From Fidelibacterota bacterium (GTDB lineage: Bacteria > Fidelibacterota > Marinisomatia > SCGC-AAA003-L08 > D37C17), in assembly GCA_018671635.1 (NCBI GenBank), contig JABHHG010000218.1, forward strand, positions 1-7,454: a DNA stretch of 7,454 bases, in the 5' to 3' direction. Below the pieces are notes generated by a model, which was not told where the DNA came from, made no database searches, and worked only from the letters and a program-made list of their open reading frames with translations. Made by a program: the position numbers and the translations under genes. Shown piece after piece: positions 1 through 7,199 of the stretch (positions are counted from its first letter, which is position 1; each line of letters starts with the position of its first letter).

Positions 1-90
1 ACCCTGTATAGTCCCAAAGTCTTCTGGGATTAAAATAGTCTCTGAGAAGCATAAAGTAATGGTAAGCAGTAATAATAGTATTTTATACAT
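1..90 (-). CDS. N-terminus of a secreted, probably beta-helix protein (partial, runs off the left edge)
   Basis: The minus strand from the ATG at 90-88 is open for exactly 30 codons to the window edge, so only the N-terminus is visible. It begins M-Y-K and continues with an unbroken hydrophobic stretch (ILLLLLTITLCF), a clear Sec signal peptide with one basic residue in its n-region; cleavage is likely after Ser16, before Glu17. The mature start reads ETILIPEDFGTIQG. From memory, 'IP/VP-x-D/E-(Y/F)-x-T-I-Q' is the usual opening of secreted right-handed parallel beta-helix (pectate-lyase-like) proteins, where it precedes 'AI-x-x-A-x-x-G-D-T'. The cysteine at residue 14 is preceded by Leu and does not make a good lipobox. 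The ATG lies 22 bases after the xth stop, with an in-frame TAG just upstream, so this is the first possible start. No Shine-Dalgarno sequence is seen. The signal peptide is directly visible; the beta-helix assignment is an inference from a short motif. Confidence 0.72.
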   Translation of the reverse strand, partial: MYKILLLLLTITLCFSETILIPEDFGTIQG

Positions 91-112
91 AGAACGAATA
101 TACTAAATAAAA

Positions 113-886
113 TCAATTTATTTCAAGGACAACAGGACAATGGTCCGAACCCATTACTTGGGGCAATATATAGGCATTAGTCATACTTGATTTTAATGTA
201 TTTGAAATGCAGAAGTAATCTATCCTCCAGCCCACGTTTCTATCACGAGCACCTGCCATATAGCTCCACCAAGAGTAGTGCCCATTCCCTTCATGAAACG
301 CTCTAAAGGTATCAATGAATCCTGCATCTAAAATATTATCAAAACTGGTACGTTCTTCATCAGTAAATCCTGCATTTCCGGGACGTGATTTTGTAGTTTT
401 ATTACTTCCGGGATTTGCCAAATCCAACTCAGTATGTGCCACATTTAAATCACCACAAAAGATAACGGGCTTGCTCTCCTCTAACGATTTCACAAAGTTT
501 AAAAAGTCCACATCCCATTCATGTTGTCGATAGGGTAACCGACTTAAATCACGCTTTGAATTGGGAGTATAAACGGTGACCAAATAATAATCTTCGAATT
601 CTAATGTGATAACCCTACCTTCATTATCATGCTTGGCAATATCCATATCATTGGCAACGGAAATGGGTTTTACTTTCGAGAAAATAGCAGTGCTCGAATA
701 TCCCTTTTTCTCAGCAGAATTCCAATATTTGTAGGGGTATTTTTCCAGTTCTAATTCAACTTGTTCTTCATGTGCTTTCGTTTCCTGGATGCAGATAATG
801 TCTGGATCATACTCATCCATAAAATCTAAGAAGCCTTTTTTTATTACGGCACGGATGCCATTAACATTCCACGAAATTATCTTCAT
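113..886 (-). CDS. xth: Exodeoxyribonuclease III / AP endonuclease (ExoA/Xth family)
   Basis: This 257-residue protein belongs to the exonuclease III branch of the endonuclease/exonuclease/phosphatase fold. In the family it cleaves DNA at abasic sites during base-excision repair and degrades 3' ends of duplex DNA. The whole metal-dependent active site is present: Asn7 (SWNVNG), Glu35 (IQETK), Tyr106 (VTVYTPNS), Asp146 and Asn148 (CGDLNVAH), Asp223 (WRIDY), and the terminal Asp248-His249 pair (GSDHCPV). Length and sequence are closest to the Bacillus ExoA type, with the characteristic [10 protein letters not shown] and YSWWSY segments. The loop after DLANP (residues 158-173) looks a few residues longer than the usual 'NPxSNxxNAGF' form. 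The start ATG overlaps the thiI stop as ATGA, and a GGGGGA tract lies just upstream as a possible ribosome site, so translation is probably coupled to thiI. The protein is cytoplasmic with no signal peptide. Confidence 0.97.
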   Translation of the reverse strand: MKIISWNVNGIRAVIKKGFLDFMDEYDPDIICIQETKAHEEQVELELEKYPYKYWNSAEKKGYSSTAIFSKVKPISVANDMDIAKHDNEGRVITLEFEDYYLVTVYTPNSKRDLSRLPYRQHEWDVDFLNFVKSLEESKPVIFCGDLNVAHTELDLANPGSNKTTKSRPGNAGFTDEERTSFDNILDAGFIDTFRAFHEGNGHYSWWSYMAGARDRNVGWRIDYFCISNTLKSSMTNAYILPQVMGSDHCPVVLEIN

Positions 887-2052
887 TTTCCCCCGATGGT
901 TAATTTTTCTACATTTTCCATAGCTGTTTCATAGAGACCCGTCATATCGATGGATGATTCAATCTCTCTCACTTCTTCTAAATTGGCTCGCGTTTCTGGG
1001 TGTATGGGAACAAAGAATGCACAGCAATCTTCATACGGTTCTATGGAAATTTCATAGGTGCCAATTTCTCGGGCACGGTTAATAATATCCTCTTTATTCA
1101 TTCCTGCCAAGGGTCTAAGAATTGGGCGTTCTACCGCATCGGCAGTAGCTCGCATATTAGACAATGTTTGAGATGCCACCTGCCCCACATTTTCTCCCGT
1201 GATGAGTGCAACTGCATCAATTTGTTCGGCAATTTGTTCTGCCATTCTCATCATGGCACGACGGAATAATATCACCCAAAGTTTGCTGGGAGCTGTTTCC
1301 ATAATCTTTTCTTGAATGGCCAAAAGAGGGATATTGTACAAATCACATTTGATTTGGTAGCCTGCAATCACCTCCAATAATCGTTCTACATTTTTGATAG
1401 ATTGCCGACTGGTGGCGGGTGCACTATGGAAGTGAACATAAGATAGACTCACACCACGTTTGATCATTTCAAAAGATGAAACGGGTGAATCGATGCCTGA
1501 GGAAATGAGGCTGATAGCATGTTCACCTGTACCTACGGGGAGTCCACCATATCCATGAATTTTATCTACGCCGATGTACGCCTTATCATTTACTAATTCA
1601 ATGACCACATTTAAATCAGCACCCTTTAGTTTGACGCGTTTATTACAAATGGGTTGAAGGTGGGCACCAATTTCTTGGTTTACTTCTTGAGATGTGAATG
1701 GAAAGTTTTTGTATTGCCGTTTGGTAGAAACACGAAACGTTTCAAATTTTTTGGTTGCAATGAGTTCAGTAGCCATTGCTTTCATGGCATCCATTTCTGG
1801 CTCGACCGAGTGCATTAAATGGGCGTTCATCAAACCCATCACTTTTTTCAGTTCAGTAGCATATTCGTTCCATCGGTTGGCATCCACGCCAAAAATAAAA
1901 ACACGAGCTGCCTTGGTTTCTACACTGGTAAAGGGGAGGGGTTTAACTTGTGTGCGAACATTTCGTTTAAATACTTTTTCGAACCATCTGCGGTTATCAC
2001 CTTTGAGAGAAATTTCATGATAGTGAATTAAAATACATGCATTGGGGTTCAT
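883..2052 (-). CDS. thiI: tRNA 4-thiouridine synthase ThiI, short form without rhodanese domain
   Basis: ThiI adenylates U8 of tRNA with ATP and exchanges it for sulfur, giving 4-thiouridine; in some bacteria it also feeds sulfur to thiamine thiazole synthesis. The 389 residues show an N-terminal ferredoxin-like region (EISLKG-x-NR, residues 13-21), a THUMP domain (about 55-165, including [12 protein letters not shown] and the [15 protein letters not shown] junction), and a PP-loop ATPase domain (about 175-389). The latter contains [23 protein letters not shown] and EDCC (Cys343, Cys344). The protein ends soon after the PP-loop domain. The C-terminal rhodanese domain of E. coli ThiI is missing, as in Bacillus-type ThiI, so sulfur must be delivered by another route, probably a cysteine desulfurase. 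The PP-loop reads SSGIDSP instead of the usual SGGIDSP (Ser185 for Gly). The start overlaps the hisS stop as ATGA. An AGGA abuts the ATG, which is too close for an ideal ribosome site, so coupling with hisS is likely. Confidence 0.95.
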   Translation of the reverse strand: MNPNACILIHYHEISLKGDNRRWFEKVFKRNVRTQVKPLPFTSVETKAARVFIFGVDANRWNEYATELKKVMGLMNAHLMHSVEPEMDAMKAMATELIATKKFETFRVSTKRQYKNFPFTSQEVNQEIGAHLQPICNKRVKLKGADLNVVIELVNDKAYIGVDKIHGYGGLPVGTGEHAISLISSGIDSPVSSFEMIKRGVSLSYVHFHSAPATSRQSIKNVERLLEVIAGYQIKCDLYNIPLLAIQEKIMETAPSKLWVILFRRAMMRMAEQIAEQIDAVALITGENVGQVASQTLSNMRATADAVERPILRPLAGMNKEDIINRAREIGTYEISIEPYEDCCAFFVPIHPETRANLEEVREIESSIDMTGLYETAMENVEKLTIGGK

Positions 2053-3317
2053 TCCTGGCCATCAACCATGAAATGATCAGAAAGCTTATCAAGTGGGATT
2101 TCTTCCTGTTCACTTGAGTCCATATTTTTCACCACAGCAATGCCTTTTTCTAATTCATTATCACCTAATATGACTACAAATTGTACACCCAATCGATTGG
2201 CTTCTCGCATTTGGGCTTTCATGCTACGTTGGAGGGTTTCACTCACCACAGATACACCATGTTTTTCTCGAATTTCTTCGGCTAAAACGAATCCCTTTTG
2301 TGTGGCTTTTTCTCCCAAAGTAAGGAAGTAAATATCAGCCAATGAATGTTCATGTTCACCATCATCCCCAAAGGCAATAAAGAGTCGTTCCATACCGGCG
2401 GCAAAGCCAACTGCAGGAGTAGATTTCCCCCCTAATTCTTCAACCAGTTTATCATATCGACCACCACCGCAAAGGGCATCTTGTGCTCCCAAAGTTGATG
2501 AGGTTATCTCAAATGTGGTATGGGTATAATAATCCAATCCACGAACTAATTTTCGGTCATGATCATAGGGAATACCCATCTCGTCTAAAATGGCTGTTAC
2601 TCGTCCAAAATGTGAACGATCATTATCCGTGATATGGTCAAATATAAACGGTGCATTTTTGTCTAAAATTTCTTGGCAAGCGGGATTTTTACAATCGAAT
2701 AATCGCAATGCATTTTTATCAATTCGGTTTTGGCATGTATTGCATAAAGCAGATTTAACAGAGTTTAGTGCATCCCTAAGAGTGGCCAAATAGGGCTCCC
2801 TAATTTCTGCGCTGCCAATACTATTTATTTTCACAGACAGACCTTTGATTCCAAAGGTTTCATAAATCTTATATGCCATAGTAATTACTTCGGCATCTTG
2901 CTCGGGATGGGGTGAGCCAATGGCTTCGATTCCAAATTGGTGAAATTCCCGTTGTCGTCCCTTTTGAGGACGTTCACGACGGAAGAGTGAATCAATGTAA
3001 TAGAGTCGATTCAATGGTCTTAATGTGCCCATTTGATGCTGAATATAGGCGCGCACCACAGGCGCAGTCAACTCTGGTCGAAGGGTTAAATTATCACCGC
3101 CTTGGTCGGTCCATGAGTACATTTCTTTTGACACAATATCTGTGTCTTTGCCAATACCTCGGTGGAATAGTTTAGTATCTTCAAAAACAGGGGTACGAAT
3201 TTCACCATAGCCATGCACCGCCATGAATTGATGGATGATATTTTCAACTTCCCGCCAATGAATTGTATCATGGGGGAGTAAGTCCTTTGTTCCTTTTACA
3301 CTGCGTATATTATCCAT
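2049..3317 (-). CDS. hisS: Histidyl-tRNA synthetase (class II)
   Basis: HisRS attaches histidine to tRNA-His in the cytoplasm. The 422-residue length is normal for the bacterial enzyme. Visible class II elements are the N-terminal RSVKGTKDLLP; motif 1 around residues 40-55 (RTPVFEDTKLFHRGIG); motif 2 around 104-134, with RLYYIDSLFRRERPQ followed by GRQREFHQFGIEAIG; the HisRS-specific histidine-binding segment LVRGLDYYTHTTFE (257-270); GGGRYDKLVEELGG (284-297); and motif 3, PAVGFAAGMERL (301-312). Residues 325-420 form the anticodon-binding domain. The insertion domain carries four cysteines (192, 195, 209, 214; a CxxC followed by C-x4-C), a possible metal site that I recall in other bacterial HisRS. 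The start ATG shares one base with the preceding TAA stop of ptsN (TAATG), and its own stop overlaps the thiI start, so the gene is embedded in the operon. No strong Shine-Dalgarno sequence is visible. Confidence 0.98.
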   Translation of the reverse strand: MDNIRSVKGTKDLLPHDTIHWREVENIIHQFMAVHGYGEIRTPVFEDTKLFHRGIGKDTDIVSKEMYSWTDQGGDNLTLRPELTAPVVRAYIQHQMGTLRPLNRLYYIDSLFRRERPQKGRQREFHQFGIEAIGSPHPEQDAEVITMAYKIYETFGIKGLSVKINSIGSAEIREPYLATLRDALNSVKSALCNTCQNRIDKNALRLFDCKNPACQEILDKNAPFIFDHITDNDRSHFGRVTAILDEMGIPYDHDRKLVRGLDYYTHTTFEITSSTLGAQDALCGGGRYDKLVEELGGKSTPAVGFAAGMERLFIAFGDDGEHEHSLADIYFLTLGEKATQKGFVLAEEIREKHGVSVVSETLQRSMKAQMREANRLGVQFVVILGDNELEKGIAVVKNMDSSEQEEIPLDKLSDHFMVDGQE

Positions 3318-3799
3318 TATTCAAAATCTTCAGAAGATTCATCTTTAATTTCCCACGCATTAATTATGGAAAATATGGATGCGGCATTGGGTGCATCTAA
3401 AAATTGGGTGCGAATATCGCCATGATCAATCATGGATCTAAATTTTGAAATAAATTTACGATGTCGGTTAGGCTCATCTAATGGACTGAGCGTAAGCGCA
3501 ATAAAATGACAGAGTTGTCCATCGGGGGCATTATAGTCAACGCCCTTTTGTGAAATGCCAAACACACATACTAAATCATCAACTTCTGCAGATATGCAAT
3601 GGGGGTATGCCACACCTCTTCCTGTTGCTGTAGATTGTTTTTTTTCACAGTTTTCTATATCCGTGCATAATTTTGTAGTTGCAGATATATATCCCATTTT
3701 TTGCAGGTGGTTTAGTAACTCCTGAATGGCATCATTCTGCTGTGTAGATTTTACAGGGAGAAGGATACTGCCTTCATTCAATATTTCACATAACTTCAT
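3317..3799 (-). CDS. ptsN: PTS EIIA domain protein, EIIA-Ntr/fructose type (PtsN-like)
   Basis: This single-domain cytoplasmic phosphoacceptor belongs to the PTS EIIA mannitol/fructose/Ntr family. In the family, a histidine receives phosphate from HPr or NPr; the Ntr branch works as a regulator and not in sugar uptake. The phosphorylated histidine is His67 in GRGVAYPHC, where many relatives have GVAIPHG. The later block with APDGQ, followed by hydrophobic ALTLSPLDEPNRH, matches the family's 'DGxPV-x-hhFhhxxP...H' region. I chose the ATG at 3799 (160 residues, starting MKLCEIL) because family members typically begin M-K-L-x-x-I-L. An in-frame TTG at 3820 would add seven residues but has no ribosome site. 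Cysteines are unusually many (4, 45, 51, 68, 78, 97), one directly beside the active histidine. The gene lies 55 bases after lptD and overlaps hisS by one base. No EI, HPr or EIIB/C gene is visible, so a regulatory role is inferred. The tail after residue 150 is acidic. Confidence 0.87.
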   Translation of the reverse strand: MKLCEILNEGSILLPVKSTQQNDAIQELLNHLQKMGYISATTKLCTDIENCEKKQSTATGRGVAYPHCISAEVDDLVCVFGISQKGVDYNAPDGQLCHFIALTLSPLDEPNRHRKFISKFRSMIDHGDIRTQFLDAPNAASIFSIINAWEIKDESSEDFE

Positions 3800-3854
3800 G
3801 GGGTGGAAAATTTCTCTCAATCATCAGTTTAAAACAAAGATATTTTATTCAAAA

Positions 3855-6800
3855 TTAAATTCCAAAAATACGTTTTGAACCACCGCGAGATTCAATTTTT
3901 ATATCTTGTAAATCGGGATGCTTCACACTAATATTTAGGAAGAAGCCTTTGCTCCCACCACTGGGCCACCACTTAAAGGTGAACTCCCAACAATGGAGAG
4001 GGCGCGAAAGATGAAAACTTTGACTCAACATCTTTTGTTCCAGCACATCAAATCGTGTATTGTAACTCAGCTTCCAGTTTTCACTGAGCATAATTTTTAA
4101 ATTGGTATTCAACCAAAAGTCATTATTCCAATCATACACATTTTCCTGGTAATCATATTTCTGTTGTTTAGAATATCGCATACTAAAACTGGCCTGCCAT
4201 AATGAACCTTTCGCCATTTTTGGGGCTAAGTCTGATTCATTCATATCTAATAATTCATCGTCAAAATCGGTGGTATCCACATCAGTAGTAGTGGATTCTT
4301 CAAATCCGATAAGACGCTTGCCCGAAATTCTAAATGAGGTGGAGGCATCCATTTTTGTGAGATATGGATTGGTGAGCTGGTCAATTCGTATGCCCTCATC
4401 ATTGCGCTCATACACATCATGAGTGGCAGAGATATCTAATTTGAGTCCACCCGGAATTGTAGTTTTAAATGTTGATCGAAGAGTTGACCATTTTAGGCTA
4501 TCAGCCGCTGCATTATATGCAGTTTGCATCTTCCAAGAGAGTAGGTCCACTTTATCAATTTTGTCGTCTTTCCGTATTTTCATTTGAAATAGATTCTGTA
4601 AGCTGAGGCCTATATTTTTTTGCTCATTGGTGGATGTTGCCCCTGCAGTGGAACCTGCAAATGGGTCAAATTCATTTCCATCATTATCGGTTAAAATATA
4701 TTGAGGATCTATACCAATAATTGATTTTGAAAAATCAGGACGATACGAATAACTGAGCGATGGGGTAACCACATGACGAATGGCTTCTGCATTGCCAATG
4801 GGAAAGGGAAAAATTCCATATATTTTTGTATTTGCAGATAATGATGCAGAACCGGTAAGTCGCCGATTAAAGGACTCTACCTTCTCATACTTATATATTG
4901 GACGTTCTACTGAACCAATATTGATGAAATTATTGTTAGTATCAAGTTCTGGTTCACGGTATTCAAAGACCCAGTCTTCCTTTAAACTAACCCTGGGATT
5001 TAACGTTAGCCACCCCAAGAATTTTTGTGGCGCCGATAATGAAATATTATGGTTTATTCCCTTTGTATATGCAGTGGTATCTGCCCATGTTGAATCTGTT
5101 GGCGCTGAAAACCCTATCTTTTGATTCCCATTAAAACTGCTGGATGATGACCAATAGAGGGAATTATAGAAATGATCCCCTGCCCCAAATAACGCAGAAT
5201 GGCCATGGCGAAACGACATATTAGGGAGCGAGCGATTTTTGTAGAAGAAATAATCATCTACAGAAGAAGGTTCCTCTAATTTTTCATCTTCCGCCAGCAA
5301 ATCATAGGTTTCAGAAAGATTGAGTGAAAGTGAGTTTTTCCATGATGACCAATTTTTTGAATAATTTAGTGATGAGTTTATTTGTTGCTTCAATCGTGTT
5401 TCTAAATCATAACCTGTATCTTGGTAATAATTATTACTGGACACATAGGTATAGTTAATACTCAAATTTTGGGTGGGGTCAATTTTGTGGCTGTGTCTCC
5501 AACGGAGGTCCCAATTTTGACTGGTTGAGTCAGAAGAAATGGCGCCAATATTATTGGTCCCTTGCAACTTCCGCAAAAATGACATTTTTACATTGCCATT
5601 ATATTTATATCGTTTTTTATAATTGATGGTACTTCGACTATCCACGCCATGTTCATCGTAAAAACTGAGGAGAAATTTTGCATCCAAATAATCATTGGGT
5701 GCCCAAAAATAACCTAAGTGTCGAAGGTATGAGCCCCGACTTGCAGATGCCCCAAAACTGGGCATAATCCAGCCACTTCTTCTTCCCCCACCTTTACTGG
5801 GGAATACGGCCAAGGGAATGCCGATGATAGGAATATCATAAATATGTAGCCACAGTGGGCGGGCAATAACTCGATCACCGGGGAGCATTTTCATTTGTTT
5901 GCTACCCAAGTAATAATGAGGCTCATCTAAATCACAGGAGGTATAGATACTATTTTTCACATGAACAATATTGGGTTCATCTCTATAAATTTTATCGCCA
6001 TGATAATAAGAATCATCTAAGGCGGTCTTGCCTTTTTTGATAACCCCATGTTTAGAGTTTAAATCAAATTTGAAATCTTCACCGATAATGGGCGCATCTC
6101 GCCCCGTTTTAACAGAGGGTCTTTCCCCATCTTTTTCAGTGGCATCCAATAGACTGGTTTGCCAATCTACATGAATATGCCCTGCCTTCAATATTGAATC
6201 TTCATATTTAACGATGGCCTTTTTTTCAAAGAAGCTTTCTTCATCTTGAACATGATAATCTATAAATTCAGCCTCATAAGTAACGGTAGAATCAATGCTG
6301 GCATTGAGCGGTTCAGGTTCAAATTTTCCACGTCCACCCCCGTTAATTTGAATTCGATGTAGTTCATCCTTTTCAAATGAAATAATAACTGAATCACCAG
6401 AAGCAATATTTTTCCCCATGTATAATGAATCTTCAATTACGTGGAGTTCTGTATTTGCCATGCCCGACATTATTAGTGAGGAAAGGTCACCATCACTAAA
6501 ATAGGCATTCATATTTGAACTATTCATTTCATCTCTAAATTTTTGGAAGACTCCATTCGAATCCAATTTTGCGTCCACTAAATTGGTGGCAAATGCATCA
6601 TTTTGGATTGAGATTCTGTTAAGTAAAGAATCCATATATTGGATAGTCATATTGTTTCCAGAAAGGGATCTGTTTTGATTTGAAACAATTGCATTTTCTT
6701 CCAAAATCATTTGTTGGCTCACATCATCATATTTTATGATTTCTGCTTGAACATGGCGGTCAGATTCTACAATATTTACATTCCCTTTTGCCGTAAATGA

Positions 6801-7199
6801 TGAACCACGATAGCCGGCACCTTTCCAATAATCGATAATTGAGGATGTTAGACGTCGGTCTTTTTGACTAAGCTGTACATTCCCTTGTGCATTGATTGAG
6901 TCAATAGCAGTCCAAAAAATCATATTTTCACAGGTAAGGGTATCGCCGGTATCAATCATTTTGGTGTTCCCCAACAGATGAAGTTCATTTCTATCTAAAT
7001 ATTGTAATGCTTTATCAGTAAAAAGTGAGAGGGAATCTTTGTAGATATATACATTATCTGTGAATTTACGGACAGATTCTCCATCGATTTTCGTTTGCTC
7101 AAATTCTCCCTCGGCTTGATAATGCCAACGGCTTTCAGAAAATAGACTCGAGATGATGGAAATTATGAGAATGAAGGGAATCAAAAACGATCCTTCCAT
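3855..7199 (-). CDS. lptD: LPS-assembly outer-membrane protein LptD, long form with extended OstA/LptA-like N-terminus
   Basis: LptD, plugged by the lipoprotein LptE, inserts lipopolysaccharide into the outer leaflet of the outer membrane after LptA carries it across the periplasm. Residues 1-21 are a hydrophobic export signal (cleavage probably after LFS), with no basic residue before the hydrophobic core. Residues about 25-440 are a periplasmic OstA/LptA-like region, with alternating short beta-strands and repeated 'A-x-G-N-V' type units (ELHLLGNTKM, INAQGNVQL, FTAKGNVNIV). The barrel starts near 441 with the family-defining block PLWLHIYDIPIIGIPLAVFP, then GGGRRSGWIMPSFG, and continues as alternating aromatic strands to the C-terminus. 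Only three cysteines exist: 90, 422 (beside EPHYY) and 1070 (LHCW). At 1114 residues it is much longer than E. coli LptD (about 780), mainly through the N-terminus and long loops. The ATG at 7199 lacks a ribosome site; a TTG at 7184 is a good alternative start (1109 residues). The gene overlaps rarA, which suggests coupled translation. Confidence 0.92.
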   Translation of the reverse strand: MEGSFLIPFILIISIISSLFSESRWHYQAEGEFEQTKIDGESVRKFTDNVYIYKDSLSLFTDKALQYLDRNELHLLGNTKMIDTGDTLTCENMIFWTAIDSINAQGNVQLSQKDRRLTSSIIDYWKGAGYRGSSFTAKGNVNIVESDRHVQAEIIKYDDVSQQMILEENAIVSNQNRSLSGNNMTIQYMDSLLNRISIQNDAFATNLVDAKLDSNGVFQKFRDEMNSSNMNAYFSDGDLSSLIMSGMANTELHVIEDSLYMGKNIASGDSVIISFEKDELHRIQINGGGRGKFEPEPLNASIDSTVTYEAEFIDYHVQDEESFFEKKAIVKYEDSILKAGHIHVDWQTSLLDATEKDGERPSVKTGRDAPIIGEDFKFDLNSKHGVIKKGKTALDDSYYHGDKIYRDEPNIVHVKNSIYTSCDLDEPHYYLGSKQMKMLPGDRVIARPLWLHIYDIPIIGIPLAVFPSKGGGRRSGWIMPSFGASASRGSYLRHLGYFWAPNDYLDAKFLLSFYDEHGVDSRSTINYKKRYKYNGNVKMSFLRKLQGTNNIGAISSDSTSQNWDLRWRHSHKIDPTQNLSINYTYVSSNNYYQDTGYDLETRLKQQINSSLNYSKNWSSWKNSLSLNLSETYDLLAEDEKLEEPSSVDDYFFYKNRSLPNMSFRHGHSALFGAGDHFYNSLYWSSSSSFNGNQKIGFSAPTDSTWADTTAYTKGINHNISLSAPQKFLGWLTLNPRVSLKEDWVFEYREPELDTNNNFINIGSVERPIYKYEKVESFNRRLTGSASLSANTKIYGIFPFPIGNAEAIRHVVTPSLSYSYRPDFSKSIIGIDPQYILTDNDGNEFDPFAGSTAGATSTNEQKNIGLSLQNLFQMKIRKDDKIDKVDLLSWKMQTAYNAAADSLKWSTLRSTFKTTIPGGLKLDISATHDVYERNDEGIRIDQLTNPYLTKMDASTSFRISGKRLIGFEESTTTDVDTTDFDDELLDMNESDLAPKMAKGSLWQASFSMRYSKQQKYDYQENVYDWNNDFWLNTNLKIMLSENWKLSYNTRFDVLEQKMLSQSFHLSRPLHCWEFTFKWWPSGGSKGFFLNISVKHPDLQDIKIESRGGSKRIFGI

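Noticed and set aside
91..112. Terminator after xth
   Set aside because: The 22-base gap has no inverted repeat, and a same-strand gene starts immediately after it, so read-through is more likely.
3086..3271. Minus-strand 61-codon frame overlapping hisS
   Set aside because: It is an out-of-frame reading of the conserved HisRS motif 1 region and has no features of its own.
3800..3820. TTG at 3820 as the start of ptsN
   Set aside because: There is no Shine-Dalgarno sequence before it, and it adds seven residues before the MKLCEIL start, where family members normally begin.
3800..3854. Possible terminator or promoter between lptD and ptsN
   Set aside because: The 55 bases contain no GC-rich hairpin followed by T's. 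The best -35/-10 pairing (TTGAAT with a poor AACTGA at 17 bases) is too weak to call in such AT-rich sequence.
4780..5124. Plus-strand open frame of 114 codons inside lptD
   Set aside because: It lies wholly antisense to strongly supported LptD coding sequence, has no recognisable domain, and is the kind of shadow frame expected in AT-rich coding DNA. The other plus-strand frames in xth, thiI and hisS are rejected for the same reason.
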